Origin: Acidisoma sp. L85
Lineage (GTDB): Bacteria; Pseudomonadota; Alphaproteobacteria; Acetobacterales; Acetobacteraceae
DNA length: 64,000 nt
Assembly (NCBI RefSeq): GCF_009765865.1
Contig: NZ_LMUQ01000052.1
Span: 156,864 to 220,863 of the forward strand
Direction of reading: 5' to 3'
Shown: piece by piece, positions 44,181 through 53,256 of the stretch
Numbering within the stretch: position 1 is the stretch's first letter
Layout: each line of letters opens with the position of its first letter
Translations under genes and position numbers: made by a program
Notes under the pieces: model-generated
The model's input: the letters and a program-made list of their open reading frames with translations, nothing else
Told to the model about the DNA's origin: nothing
Database searches by the model: none

Positions 44181-45203
44181 ATGAAAAAGATCGGCTTTCT
44201 CTCGTTCGGGCATTGGACGCCGTCCGCGCAGTCGCAGACACGATCGGCGTCGGATGCCCTGCTGCAATCCATCGACTTGGCCGTTGCAGCCGAGCAGCTG
44301 GGCGCGGACGGCGCCTATTTCCGCGTCCATCACTTCGCGCGACAGCTGGCTTCGCCCTTTCCTCTGCTGGCGGCCGTGGGCGCCAAGACCAGCCGTATCG
44401 AGATCGGCACCGGGATCATCGATATGCGCTACGAGAACCCGCTCTACATGGTTGAGGACGCGGGCGCGGCCGACCTTATCGCCGGCGGCCGGCTGCAACT
44501 CGGGATCAGCCGTGGCTCGCCGGAGCAGGTCATCGATGGATGGCGCTATTTTGGCTACAACCCGACCGAGGGCGAAAGTGATGCCGATATGGGTCGGCGC
44601 CACGCGGAGGTGTTCCTCGATGTGCTCCGTGGCGAAGGCTTCGCGAAGCCGAACCCGCGACCGATGTTTCCGAATCCGCCGGGCCTGCTACGCCCCGAAC
44701 CTCATGCGGCGGGGCTGCGCGAGCGGATCTGGTGGGGGGCCGGTTCCAACGCCACAGCGGTCTGGGCGGCGAAGCTGGGCTTGAACCTGCAAAGCTCGAC
44801 CCTGAAGGATGACGAGACTGGAGAGCCTTTCCACATTCAACAAGCCACCCAGATCCGGGCATTCCGCGCCGCCTGGAAGGAGGCTGGACACGCCCGAGCG
44901 CCACGTGTCTCGGTCAGCCGCAGCATCTTCGCCCTGATGAATGATCGCGATCGCTCTTACTTCGGACGCGGAGGCGAGCAGGAGGACCAAATCGGCTTTA
45001 TCCACGAGACGACCCGAGCCATCTTCGGTCGGAGCTACGCCGCTGAGCCGGATGTTCTCATTGAACAACTCAGAGGTGACGAGGCGATCTCCGAGGCTGA
45101 CACGCTGCTCCTGACGGTCCCAAATCAGCTGGGTGTCGCCTATTGTGCGCATGGCATCGAGGCGATTCTCACGCACGTCGCGCCTGCCCTCAATTGGCGC
45201 TGA
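44181..45203 (+). CDS. LLM-class flavin-dependent oxidoreductase
   Basis: The ATG at 44181 gives 340 residues; a longer in-frame start would overlap the recombinase gene. The protein has the bacterial luciferase-like TIM barrel: IGFLSFGHWTP at strand 1, AEQLGADGAYFRVHHFARQL with the typical '(E/Y)H' turn, RIEIGTGIIDMRYENPLYM, and LQLGISRGSPEQVIDG. It should use FMNH2 delivered by a separate reductase, or be a flavin-dependent monooxygenase or F420-like enzyme. Substrate unknown. It lies 91 bp after the recombinase and may be cargo of the same mobile element. Confidence 0.9.
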   Translation: MKKIGFLSFGHWTPSAQSQTRSASDALLQSIDLAVAAEQLGADGAYFRVHHFARQLASPFPLLAAVGAKTSRIEIGTGIIDMRYENPLYMVEDAGAADLIAGGRLQLGISRGSPEQVIDGWRYFGYNPTEGESDADMGRRHAEVFLDVLRGEGFAKPNPRPMFPNPPGLLRPEPHAAGLRERIWWGAGSNATAVWAAKLGLNLQSSTLKDDETGEPFHIQQATQIRAFRAAWKEAGHARAPRVSVSRSIFALMNDRDRSYFGRGGEQEDQIGFIHETTRAIFGRSYAAEPDVLIEQLRGDEAISEADTLLLTVPNQLGVAYCAHGIEAILTHVAPALNWR

Positions 45204-45579
45204 TGTCACCGACAGGTCGAAGCGCAGAATGAGCGATCTGCCTACGCCAAGCGATGGGAATAATATAGGGCGCATGCGAGGAGCGTAAGTCGGCGGCAGC
45301 TAGCGTGAGATGGCGGCCGCCACCTTGATCGTTCCACGCGAGGAACGCGGCTTCGTGACAGGGGATCGGCCGACTCATCTTCTACGTACCCGTGCTTTCC
45401 GCCATGTGAAATGCGTCCGCGACATTGACGCCGAGATACGCAGCGGCCGCTAGGTTCGAGTGTTGCAGTGGTAACGCTAATGGGCCAAGCGCAAATAGTC
45501 TCGTAATCGAGGGCTGGCACCCTTCTGCGATCAGACTGCCTCGTCGATCAGTGGCAGTGCTGCAGCGAAGGATGCGTTC
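45204..45579. other. Intergenic region with a possible minus-strand relic
   Basis: There is no intact gene in these 376 bp. On the minus strand, roughly 45545 to 45382, a frame reads LFALGPLALPLQHSNLAAAA then YLGVNVADAFHMAE and a stop. This resembles the closing segment of some FAD/NAD(P)-binding proteins, but the match is from memory and weak. The rest shows no recognisable signal. Confidence 0.3.
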
Positions 45580-46884
45580 ATGAGAATACTGATGGCTTCG
45601 ACGCCAGCGACGGGCCACATCAACCCGCTCGTGGCGATCGCCCGATTTCTGGTGGATGACGGCCATGATGTTGTCTTCCATTCGGGAAGCGAATTTCAGC
45701 GTCGTATCGAAAGCAGCGGGGCCAGGTTCCAAGCGCTTCTCGGCAAAGCCGATGTCGATCTCCGAGACCTGCCGGCCATCGCGCCAGAACTCGCGAGCAT
45801 GGAACCTGGGTTGGATTGGCTGCGTATCGCCTTGGAGAGGATCTTCATCGACAGGATTGCCGACCAGACTGAAAGTATCCAGAAAGGACTCAGAGAATTT
45901 TCGGCAGATGCGATCATCGCCGATGATATGTTCTTTGGCCTGTTGCCGATGCTGCTAGGGCCGCGCGCGAGCCGGCCCCCTGTCATCGTTTGTGGGACCT
46001 CCATTCTCCACTGCCGCCGGGCTGACGGGGCGCCCCTTTTCCTCGGCCTGCCGCCCGCCACCACGTCCGCCGAACTCGAAGAGTATGAGCGTATTGCCGC
46101 TGACTATGACGAAAAAGTTACGCAGCCGTCCCTCAAGAAAGCCAACGCTGAACTCAAGGGTTTTGGGCGCGGCGCTCTAACGACCCCCATCTTTGAGGCT
46201 ATCGTCGCGCTGGCGGACACCTACATGCAATTGTCCGTGCCAAGCTTCGAGTTCCCCCGCGACCTGCCGTCTTGCGTGAACTTCATCGGTGCGCTTCCGA
46301 TCATCCCCAATCAGGCTCCACTGCCGTCTTGGGCGGCCGATCTGGATGGGAAGCGCAAGGTTGTCATCGTCACGCAGGGCACCGTCGCCAATCATGATTT
46401 CGGTCTTCTGATTGGCCCTACCCTCGCGGCACTTGCAAATGAGCCCGACATTCTCGTGGTGGCGACCGGCGGCGGCCGTTCGGTCGACGCCATACCGGGT
46501 CCGATTCCATCCAATGCTCGCCTGGCGGAGTATCTGCCGTTTGAATGGCTGCTTCCAAAGGTCGATGTGATGGTCACAAACGGCGGCTATGGCAGCGTCA
46601 ATCAATCGCTGAGTTGTGGAATACCGATCGTTGCCGCGGGGATGACGGAGGATAAGGCCGACGTCAATGCCCGCATTGATTGGTCAGGCGCAGGAATCAA
46701 TCTGGGGACGAACCATCCGACGCCAGAAGCCATCAGAGCCGCCGTGCGGGCGGCATTCGAGAATCCCGATTACCTGAGGAACGCGCAACGCCTGGCCGCC
46801 GAGTTTGCGATCTTCGACGCCAAGTCTGAGACACTGCGCCTGTTGGGGCAATATAGCGCCGCTGGCCAGTCTCGCGCGGCCTAA
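45580..46884 (+). CDS. UGT/MGT-type glycosyltransferase (GT1)
   Basis: The ATG at 45580 gives 434 residues with a GT-B fold. The N-terminal domain begins MRILMASTPATGHINPLVAI with the usual acceptor-side His, followed by FLVDDGHDVVFHSGSEF. The C-terminal donor domain carries VVIVTQGTVANHDF, YLPFEWLLPKVDVMVTNGGY, then GSVNQSLSCGIPIVAAGMTE and KADVNARIDWSGAGI, the UGT signature region. The family glycosylates small hydrophobic molecules such as macrolides, flavonoids or sterols for detoxification or biosynthesis. No biosynthetic genes accompany it, so detoxification is one guess. It stands alone in the accessory zone. Confidence 0.92.
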   Translation: MRILMASTPATGHINPLVAIARFLVDDGHDVVFHSGSEFQRRIESSGARFQALLGKADVDLRDLPAIAPELASMEPGLDWLRIALERIFIDRIADQTESIQKGLREFSADAIIADDMFFGLLPMLLGPRASRPPVIVCGTSILHCRRADGAPLFLGLPPATTSAELEEYERIAADYDEKVTQPSLKKANAELKGFGRGALTTPIFEAIVALADTYMQLSVPSFEFPRDLPSCVNFIGALPIIPNQAPLPSWAADLDGKRKVVIVTQGTVANHDFGLLIGPTLAALANEPDILVVATGGGRSVDAIPGPIPSNARLAEYLPFEWLLPKVDVMVTNGGYGSVNQSLSCGIPIVAAGMTEDKADVNARIDWSGAGINLGTNHPTPEAIRAAVRAAFENPDYLRNAQRLAAEFAIFDAKSETLRLLGQYSAAGQSRAA

Positions 46885-47011
46885 ATGAGGCGGCCAATTG
46901 GACACGAATGCGTCCATCAACGCCTACAGCACAGCCCCGTCGGCCGCCGCTGCATCGGCGTTGGCAACAGACGCGTTGGGGATAGCACCGCGATGACCGT
47001 CGATCTCTTCA

Positions 47012-47690
47012 TAGAAGCGATTCATCACGCTCGATGCGCCTCTGAGGACGTTCGCCGCAGGCGACGGCCTTGTGCCCGATGCATCGTGCGCGTTTCGGGG
47101 ATCGCGTCGCGGTGGCGAGGTGGGCTCGCGCAGGGGCGTGATTGTAGGAAGCGAGAGTGACGCTGCAAATGAGCTGCTGATGCGCGACGGTGAAGGCGAT
47201 GTTCGAGATCACCGATCCTTGCTTCGCCGCAACCACAACGGCGGTCCGCTCCCCAAAGTCGAGAGGAGCTATTGCGGGGCAAGGCGGACACCGTTCTGTC
47301 CAGCGAGGAATTGTCGCTGGAGCTTGCCCCGAGCGTGGTTTGATGATCGCTGCTGCCCTGATAACCACCAATGGCGCTCGCCGTTATGTTCGGGAGGAAG
47401 GCGCTCTCGGCAATCCCGGCGGCGACCGCGGTTCCGCGCATCGTTCCAGGCGATTCGCGTCGCCGGACCGCTCGATTCCGCAGGTCGATCAGGTCGGGGA
47501 GTGAATAGGCTTTAACGGTGTCGACGGTGGGTGGCGACGGCACCTTGCCGAGTACCGGATTGGCAGGGAGGACCAGGAATCCGCCGGCTTCGCTGACACG
47601 GCGCGCCGCCTTGAGAGGCTCGCCAAGCGCCTCGGCGCCGGAGGCCACGCCCAGCGGCCCAGAAACGTTGCCAAACCCCACTCAACTGAG
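47012..47690 (-). pseudogene. Decayed TolC-family outer-membrane efflux gene
   Basis: On the minus strand a frame contains VDTVKAYSLPDLIDL, then GTAVAAGIAESAFLPNITAS and AIGGYQ, matching the N-terminal repeat of TolC-family efflux proteins. The family pattern continues in a different frame (47009-47371) with LDFGERTAVVVAAKQGSVIS, NIAFTVAHQQLICSVTLASY and ARAHLATATRS, equivalent to the 'DFGgRxaxvxaAk...yxxAxAraxLatA' helix region. The change of frame, lack of a proper start and loss of the C-terminal half show that it is broken. The partner pump genes are absent. Edges are approximate. Confidence 0.7.
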
Positions 47691-48293
47691 CGCGATCTCG
47701 GAAACCGGCGAGGCTTCCCTCGCGTTGTTGGAACAGATCGTCACCAATATTTCGGAACATACCGAGTAAGGGATGGCGATGGTTGCGCTACGCCGTCGCA
47801 TAGTCGGTTGTTCCCACGGAGAGCCTGCCGACTGAGCGAATGCAAGGCGGCCCGCCATGAGCATGCATAGACGGGTGCGGGAATGCGAAACCCACTTCGC
47901 TATGGTTGAGATTGGCTCGAGCCAGCGCCTCAGTATACGAGAATACTATATGGCGCCGCGACGACCCCCATCGAAATCCTATGAGGATGGTGTCATCTTC
48001 TCATAAGTGGTCGTTCAGGATTTACGCTGGACCCACGACATCCATTCCCTCAGCCGAAGAGGGACCGTGCCAGGACGACGTTTTCGTCCTGGGAAAGGCT
48101 CTGGAAGAGGATGCAACGGCGCCACTTGTGCCCTTGTGCCGATGATGCGTGGTGCATCCCTCTTAGGAGCTCGCATAGGAATGGTTTTGAAGACGCCCCC
48201 ACTACGTTTTGGACGACCTTTCGGAGATAAGCGCCGCGAGGGTATTCCGCCGGTTCGGGTCGGGGCCGGATTTTGTGGGTTGGAGGAATCGCC
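47691..48293. other. Intergenic region without recognisable gene, ~600 bp
   Basis: Short frames exist on both strands, but none shows a family motif, a convincing start with an RBS, or a membrane or signal pattern. The last 13 bases hold TTGGAGGAATC, the ribosome binding site of the response-regulator gene. I see no sensor-kinase remnant here. Confidence 0.4.
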
Positions 48294-48980
48294 ATGACTG
48301 GGCGTGAGACGGTGCTCGTTGTCGACGATGACGGCCAGATACGGCGGTCGTTGCATACCATCCTGCGTGGTGATTGCTACGACGTATTGGAAGCATCGTC
48401 TGGTGAGGAAGCACTCAAGGCACTGTCTGACTTTGCAGTCGATGCGGTCCTTCTCGACTTGGGACTGCCCGATCGGGAGGGGCTCGATCTCGTTCCGATG
48501 ATCAGGCAGCTCACGACTGCGGCTGTTCTCGTGCTTTCTGCTCGCGACGCCGTTGATGAGAAAGTGACGGCGTTAAGCTTGGGTGCCGACGACTATATCG
48601 TGAAGCCTTTCATTGCCGAGGAACTACTCGCTCGTATCCGGACGGGGCTCCGCCACCGCCTGAATGCGCAAAGCGCCCGGACCAAGGTTGTTGTGGAAGA
48701 ACTGGAGATCGATCTCGTAAACCACAGGGTCGTAAAAGCCGACAAGGAATTGCGTCTCACCTGGAACGAGTATTCTGTGCTTTCCGAGCTCGCGAAGCAT
48801 CGTGGTCAGGTCATCACTTACGGTCAGCTGATGCAGTATGTGCGGAATCGTGAGATTGAGCATCGACTGAACCGGCTACATTCGATCGTCCGGAACCTCC
48901 GCCAGAAAATTGAGAGGGATCCAGATCGGCCCTCTATCGTGATCAACGAACTCGGCGTCGGCTATAGCCTCTCAGGCTAG
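48294..48980 (+). CDS. OmpR/KdpE-type response regulator (orphan)
   Basis: The ATG at 48294 follows TTGGAGGAATC and gives 228 residues. The receiver domain (~5-120) has the acidic pocket Asp11-13, the phosphoacceptor Asp55 in AVLLDLGLPDREG, Ser82 in VLVLSARD and Lys104 in DDYIVKPF. The C-terminal winged helix is of OmpR type: LTWNEYSVLSELAKHRGQVI, then NRLHSIVRNLRQKIERDP and VINELGVGYSL. The layout is KdpE-like, but neither a KdpD kinase gene nor kdpFABC lies in the window. It should accept phosphate from a kinase encoded elsewhere. Its targets are unknown. Confidence 0.92.
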   Translation: MTGRETVLVVDDDGQIRRSLHTILRGDCYDVLEASSGEEALKALSDFAVDAVLLDLGLPDREGLDLVPMIRQLTTAAVLVLSARDAVDEKVTALSLGADDYIVKPFIAEELLARIRTGLRHRLNAQSARTKVVVEELEIDLVNHRVVKADKELRLTWNEYSVLSELAKHRGQVITYGQLMQYVRNREIEHRLNRLHSIVRNLRQKIERDPDRPSIVINELGVGYSLSG

Positions 48981-49383
48981 GCTCTCCAGCATGCTCTGCT
49001 GGCCGCTCTCGTGTAGCCGCGCTCAAGGATGAGCATCCGCGGTTGAAGATGTGTACACAACCGTGGCCTTCTCGCGTGTTCGCCCTGGACGTTAGGACAG
49101 TGTCTCTCGGGCCAAGTTTTGGACTAAAATTTGGATTCGGCTGAGGCGCAGTGTCAGTCTGAACACAGTCGCACTATCCGGTTGCGTTTACGTCGGTGTT
49201 CGATTATTTCGCAAGGCTCCGCGAGCGTGTGGCCGTGTCTAACTGCGTGGTGGAGCAGAGAAAATGAACTCTCTATTGTCTATGCTGATGCTAGACCGTC
49301 TGCAAGTATCTTTTTATTTGACTCGACGCCATTGCACTCGTTTGACTAACGATATCGCTGAGCAAAAAGGGATTTCCGGCTCG
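48981..49383. other. Intergenic region without recognisable gene, 403 bp
   Basis: No motif-bearing frame, terminator or clear promoter was found. An in-frame ATG at 49264 could extend the following small lipoprotein gene by 40 residues but would destroy its signal peptide, so it was not used. Confidence 0.4.
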
Positions 49384-49524
49384 ATGCGCGGGATTTCCCG
49401 TCTCCTAATTCTTCTGCTCTCGGTTTCTCTGACGTCTTGTGCGCCGCAAAAGAAACATGACCATGCGATCTTTGGCCCGACTGATAAGGGCGCCGGCACG
49501 GACTACGGGAACAATAATCCTTAG
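49384..49524 (+). CDS. Small predicted lipoprotein
   Basis: The start at the ATG at 49384 gives 46 residues: a short basic N-terminus (MRGISR), a hydrophobic stretch LLILLLSVSL and the lipobox LTSC with Cys20 as the acylated residue. The mature ~27-residue tail is polar (APQKKHDHAIFGPTDKG...). Such tiny lipoproteins are common in alphaproteobacteria, often with unknown function. The signal pattern supports a real gene; the short length keeps confidence moderate. A longer version from 49264 would hide the signal internally. Confidence 0.5.
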   Translation: MRGISRLLILLLSVSLTSCAPQKKHDHAIFGPTDKGAGTDYGNNNP

Positions 49525-49611
49525 TGCAAAGCCCTGAGCCTCGACACCGTTCGTTTAGCTTGTAGCGCAGAGGGCGGTATACCGCGCCAATATCACCAAA
49601 GGGAGTCCGAC

Positions 49612-49995
49612 ATGCTCGATCATACCGGGTTCGCGGTCACTGATCTCGGGAGGAGTAAGGACTTTTACATCAGGGCATTGGCCCCACTCTCCATTGAGCT
49701 TCTCGCTGAAGTAACCGCGGAACAGACCGGCGGCGGTGCTCACGCGGGGTTCGGGGCGGACGGCAAGCCGTTCTTCTGGATTGGAGATGGCGGTCGTGCT
49801 GCCGGGACGGTCCATGTCGCATTCACCGCACAATCACGAGCCGACGTTGACGCGTTTTACAGCGCGGGCATGGAAGCGGGTGGCAGAGACAATGGCGGGC
49901 CCGGACTTCGTCCACACTATCATCCGAGTTACTATAGCGCGTATATTCTTGATCCCGATGGCAACAACATCGAGGCTGTCTGTCATAGGCTCTGA
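49612..49995 (+). CDS. VOC-superfamily (glyoxalase-like) protein
   Basis: The ATG at 49612 follows AAAGGGAG and gives 127 residues, the normal size for a single VOC protein. The two beta-alpha-beta-beta-beta modules begin MLDHTGFAVTDLGRSKDFYI and VHVAFTAQSRADVDAFYSAG. Candidate metal ligands are His4, the His in VHVAFTA and the Glu in GNNIEAVCH. The family includes glyoxalase I, extradiol dioxygenases and antibiotic-resistance proteins. Substrate unknown. It stands between an accessory zone and the GntR/UTRA gene with no operon partners. Confidence 0.9.
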   Translation: MLDHTGFAVTDLGRSKDFYIRALAPLSIELLAEVTAEQTGGGAHAGFGADGKPFFWIGDGGRAAGTVHVAFTAQSRADVDAFYSAGMEAGGRDNGGPGLRPHYHPSYYSAYILDPDGNNIEAVCHRL

Positions 49996-50133
49996 GTAGA
50001 GCGGTGCTGTAGTTACAACGAATCTCCCAAAGCCTTGCTTGTTCAAGGCCACAATTGCCTTGCGTGGCTGGCTGACCCGTAATGGTGTCGCGGCGGACGG
50101 ATGTACTAACTTATCGGCGCTAGACAATTCTAC

Positions 50134-50186
50134 TTGACATCGGTCTTTCACTCTCTTAGTCGGATTCGTACGGCTTGTCCGTACAA
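50134..50186 (+). promoter_or_regulatory. Promoter and palindrome before GntR/UTRA gene
   Basis: TTGACA at 50134-50139 is a perfect -35 box, but the -10 region (around TTAGTC, 50156-50161) is weak. Just downstream are GTACGG (50168-50173) and CCGTAC (50179-50184), forming an inverted repeat, overlapping TTGTCCGTACAA (50175-50186). UTRA-type GntR proteins bind short palindromes with GT...AC ends. The arrangement suggests autoregulation, which is inference. Confidence 0.45.
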
Positions 50187-50203
50187 CACGTAAAGACTTA
50201 TCA

Positions 50204-50980
50204 ATGATGTCTGCAGGCGATATCGACCGGAGTTCTCCAGAGCCCTTCTACCTGCAACTCGGCCGCTGGCTGGAAGAGCAGATTGCCTCCGGCCGCTATG
50301 GATCTGGGGATCAGCTTCCGACCGAAAGTGAGATGTGCCGACAGTTCTCGCTGTCCCGCTCTACGGTTCGGGAGTCGCTGCGCAGCCTTCAAGAACGCGG
50401 CAAGATCAAGATCGTCCAGCGCCGCGGCGCCTTTGTATGCGGCTCCCAGCAGCGCAGCTGGATGCTGCAGTTTACCGAAGGGTTTTCGGAGACTGAGGCT
50501 GATTTCCATCGGCGCGTCGTCGATACGCAGGTACTCCGGGTAGAGCATGCGACGCTTCCGGATGCCGCCTGCGACGCGTTGCGCCTGCCCGAGGGAAGTG
50601 CGGGCGTGATGATCGAGCGTCTTCGCAGTCTCGACGGCACGCTGGCCCTTTACGGCATCAACTACCTGATCCCGAGCCTCGCGCCTGTGATTGGTGATGG
50701 TAGCACCCTCGGTGGAAAGGCGTCGCTCAACCGGGTGCTGCGCATGGCCGGATGGCAGGTCCATGGTGCGCGTCGATCACTCTCGGCCGTCGCCGCGTCG
50801 AAGAAGATAGCGGCGCATCTGGGGATCCGCGCAGGGGAACCATTACTGCTGATTCGCTCGGTGTCCTGGGACGCGAATGAGCGGGTGTTCGACTACTACT
50901 CTTCCTGGGTCCGCAGCGAGGAAGTCGCGGTCGAGATCGAGGTTCAAGCCGAGCGCTCGTACGCGGACAGCCGCGGCTAG
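50204..50980 (+). CDS. GntR-family (HutC/UTRA subfamily) transcriptional regulator
   Basis: The protein has 258 residues; the start is the ATG at 50204 or at 50207. The winged helix-turn-helix is at ~15-80: LGRWLEEQIASGRYGSGDQL, PTESEMCRQFSLSRSTVRES and QRRGAFVCGS. The UTRA ligand-binding domain follows (RVLRMAGWQVHGARRSLSAV, then LLLIRSVSWDANERVFDYYS). UTRA regulators sense sugars, sugar phosphates or histidine-type metabolites. The aldolase and FGGY-kinase genes follow on the same strand, so a sugar phosphate is a likely effector. A palindrome lies just upstream. Confidence 0.92.
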   Translation: MMSAGDIDRSSPEPFYLQLGRWLEEQIASGRYGSGDQLPTESEMCRQFSLSRSTVRESLRSLQERGKIKIVQRRGAFVCGSQQRSWMLQFTEGFSETEADFHRRVVDTQVLRVEHATLPDAACDALRLPEGSAGVMIERLRSLDGTLALYGINYLIPSLAPVIGDGSTLGGKASLNRVLRMAGWQVHGARRSLSAVAASKKIAAHLGIRAGEPLLLIRSVSWDANERVFDYYSSWVRSEEVAVEIEVQAERSYADSRG

Positions 50981-51145
50981 AGCTGCCGGCCAAGGCTGAG
51001 AAAGGGTAGGTTAGTGCCTGCCGCAGGGCCCTCGCGACAGGGCGCTGCAGCGTTATAGATTTTGGCGCCCCCATCCAAAGCATGGCGGTGCGGGTTGCGT
51101 AGATACCCGGCTTACATTTTCCATGATTTCCTGGAGAAATTTATA

Positions 51146-51958
51146 ATGACCGCAGTGAAGAACGTGCCAAACCTCCTCAATTCCTACCGCATGCAGCGCC
51201 TGTTTCCGCAGGGCCGTGCCGCGATCATCTGCCCCATCGATCACGGTATAATTTTTCCGCGCGCGTTGATGCGGGGCTTGGAAGATCCGGTTGCCGTGCT
51301 CAACCGACTTTCCGCCCACGGCGCCACCGGCTTCATGTTGAGTCCGGGCCTCGTCAAACAAACGCAGGTCGAGCTTGGGCAGGCAAGCCACTTGTCGCGC
51401 GTCATGGCGCTCGATGGCTTCTACAACCTCACCGACGCGGCCACTGGCATCGGCAACCTCATTGCGACGGTGGAAGATGCCGTGCGTCTCGGGGTAGATT
51501 GCGTGAAGCTGTTGATGCCGTGGAACGTCTCGACGCAAGAGAAGGTCAATCTAACCGAGCGTCTGGGTAAGGTCGTATCGGATGCTGCGAAGTGGGATAT
51601 GCCCGTTATGATCGAACCCGTTCTCCTCGGCGAACCGCGTAGCAAGGAAGTGATTGCAGCAGAGTTCGAAGTTGCGCGCATCGCCTACGACATTGGCGCG
51701 GATATCGTGAAGATCGCTTTCCCAGGGCCTGATTACACGGCCAAGCTGGTGCAGGAACTGAAGGTGCCACTGGTGATCGCCGGCGGCCCTATGACGGGCA
51801 GTTTCGAGGATGCGGTGCGCGAGGTGCGCGACACGGTCGCGGCCGGGGCGCAGGGCCTGATCGTTGGCCGCAACGTCTGGTCCCGCGAGCCTGCCGAGGC
51901 AGAGCGCATGATGGCCGAACTCAACCGTATCGCGCGTGAGAACTACGTCGCTCTCTGA
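51146..51958 (+). CDS. Class I aldolase of the DhnA/LsrF family
   Basis: The ATG at 51146 follows CTGGAGAAAT and gives 270 residues. It is a TIM barrel of the DhnA/FbaB/LsrF group: AIICPIDHGIIFPRA with Asp32-His33, VDCVKLLMPWNVS, DMPVMIEPVLLGEP, and the Schiff-base Lys189 in GADIVKIAFPG. The phosphate-binding end is VIAGGPMTG and GAQGLIVGRNVW. Members cleave fructose bisphosphate, sulfofructose phosphate or, as LsrF, the phosphorylated AI-2 derivative. It lies 14 bp before an FGGY kinase gene, so the kinase probably makes the phosphorylated substrate. The sugar is not known. Confidence 0.92.
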   Translation: MTAVKNVPNLLNSYRMQRLFPQGRAAIICPIDHGIIFPRALMRGLEDPVAVLNRLSAHGATGFMLSPGLVKQTQVELGQASHLSRVMALDGFYNLTDAATGIGNLIATVEDAVRLGVDCVKLLMPWNVSTQEKVNLTERLGKVVSDAAKWDMPVMIEPVLLGEPRSKEVIAAEFEVARIAYDIGADIVKIAFPGPDYTAKLVQELKVPLVIAGGPMTGSFEDAVREVRDTVAAGAQGLIVGRNVWSREPAEAERMMAELNRIARENYVAL

Positions 51959-51972
51959 ACCCTGATGGGCGA

Positions 51973-53256
51973 ATGACGGTGCCGGATATCGTCTGGTGCG
52001 GGATCGATCTTGGCAGCAGCAACGTCAAGATCCTCTTCCTGGCGGAAGATGGGCGGGTTGTCTGGCGCGATAGCCAGCCGACGCCTCGCGTGTCGGACGG
52101 CATCGGACCTTGCGCGGATGCCGACATCCTCCTCGACCTCGTAGAGAAGATGATGATGCGTGGGCACCACGGCGCGGCGCTTGCTCAGCCGCTGGCGGCA
52201 ATCGCTGTTGGTGGTACGGGCGAGGACGGTGTTCCGATCGATGCGGAGGGGCGGGCGCTCGATCTGGCCATCCCCTGGTTCGACCGCAGGGCGGATGCCC
52301 TTGCGCGCGCGCGCGCGGCCGAGCGGCTGTGGCGGGATCCGCGCATGCCAGTGACGCTCGACTACTCCAGAACGGCCGCGAAATGGGCCTGGAGCCGAGA
52401 CCATCGGCCGGCGCCTCTGGCGGCGGCTGCCGGCTGGTTAGCATTGACGGATTATCCGGCGGCGCGTTGGTCCGGACGGCCTTTCATGAGCGAAAGCCTG
52501 GCCGCCCGCACGGCTTGCTATGATATCGGCGCGCGCGCCTGGATCGAGCCCCTTCTGGAGGCCAGCGGCGCTCCGCCGCTGCCACCCGTATTGTCCGGCG
52601 GCACGATTGTCGGGGCAGTGCAATCCGCGCGGTTATTGACGGCAGGCGTGACGGATGGCGATACGGTTATAGTCGCAGGCGGCCACGATCACCCATTGGC
52701 TGCCTTCGCGATCCGCCGACAGATTCCCGATGCGATTATCGATTCCATGGGCACTGCCGAGTTGCTTTACGGCGAGGTGACGGGCGATCGGCCGCCGCCC
52801 GCCCATCCGTATTTCGCCTTCTCACGGCCGATCTTCGGCCCAGGTATTGCCTGTTTGGGTGTGATGGAGCTTTCCGCGGTGCTTCGGCCCTTGATGGAAG
52901 CTGAGGACGAAACAGGCACGGGCTTTCGCGACGTAATGGCTGGCGCGCCTGTACCTGGAAGGCCGGGCGAGGGGCCGCTGCTACGCAAACTGCTGGAGAA
53001 CAGCGCCGCCATGACGCGAGACAGGTTGCGAGCGCTGTATGAGATGGGTGTGCCCCGTGGCGCGATTTTCGCCGCCGGCGGCTGGGCGCAGTCACGCTCG
53101 CTGCTTGCTCTACGGGCGAGCGTTCTTGGCTGCCCGATCCATACGGTGCGCGAGACCGAGTTGAGCGCCTACGGCGCGGCGGTATTGGCGGGCGTTGCCA
53201 GCGGTGGCTCGCCACCCTGCGACCTGATCGTCGAGACGGTGGAGCCTTACCCATGA
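51973..53256 (+). CDS. FGGY-family carbohydrate kinase
   Basis: This 427-residue protein is shorter than typical xylulokinases (~490). The N-terminal phosphate loop is CGIDLGSSNVKILFLAEDGR, and the catalytic Asp region is AIPWFDRRADALARA. The C-terminal ATP domain has VIVAGGHDHPLAAFAIRRQ, IDSMGTAELLYGEV and IFAAGGWAQSRSLLALRA. It phosphorylates a sugar or polyol. It is adjacent to an LsrF-type aldolase and a UTRA regulator, giving the pathway kinase then aldolase. Its stop codon overlaps an ATG that begins a truncated dhaK-like frame, suggesting the operon once continued with dihydroxyacetone-kinase-type genes. Confidence 0.9.
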   Translation: MTVPDIVWCGIDLGSSNVKILFLAEDGRVVWRDSQPTPRVSDGIGPCADADILLDLVEKMMMRGHHGAALAQPLAAIAVGGTGEDGVPIDAEGRALDLAIPWFDRRADALARARAAERLWRDPRMPVTLDYSRTAAKWAWSRDHRPAPLAAAAGWLALTDYPAARWSGRPFMSESLAARTACYDIGARAWIEPLLEASGAPPLPPVLSGGTIVGAVQSARLLTAGVTDGDTVIVAGGHDHPLAAFAIRRQIPDAIIDSMGTAELLYGEVTGDRPPPAHPYFAFSRPIFGPGIACLGVMELSAVLRPLMEAEDETGTGFRDVMAGAPVPGRPGEGPLLRKLLENSAAMTRDRLRALYEMGVPRGAIFAAGGWAQSRSLLALRASVLGCPIHTVRETELSAYGAAVLAGVASGGSPPCDLIVETVEPYP

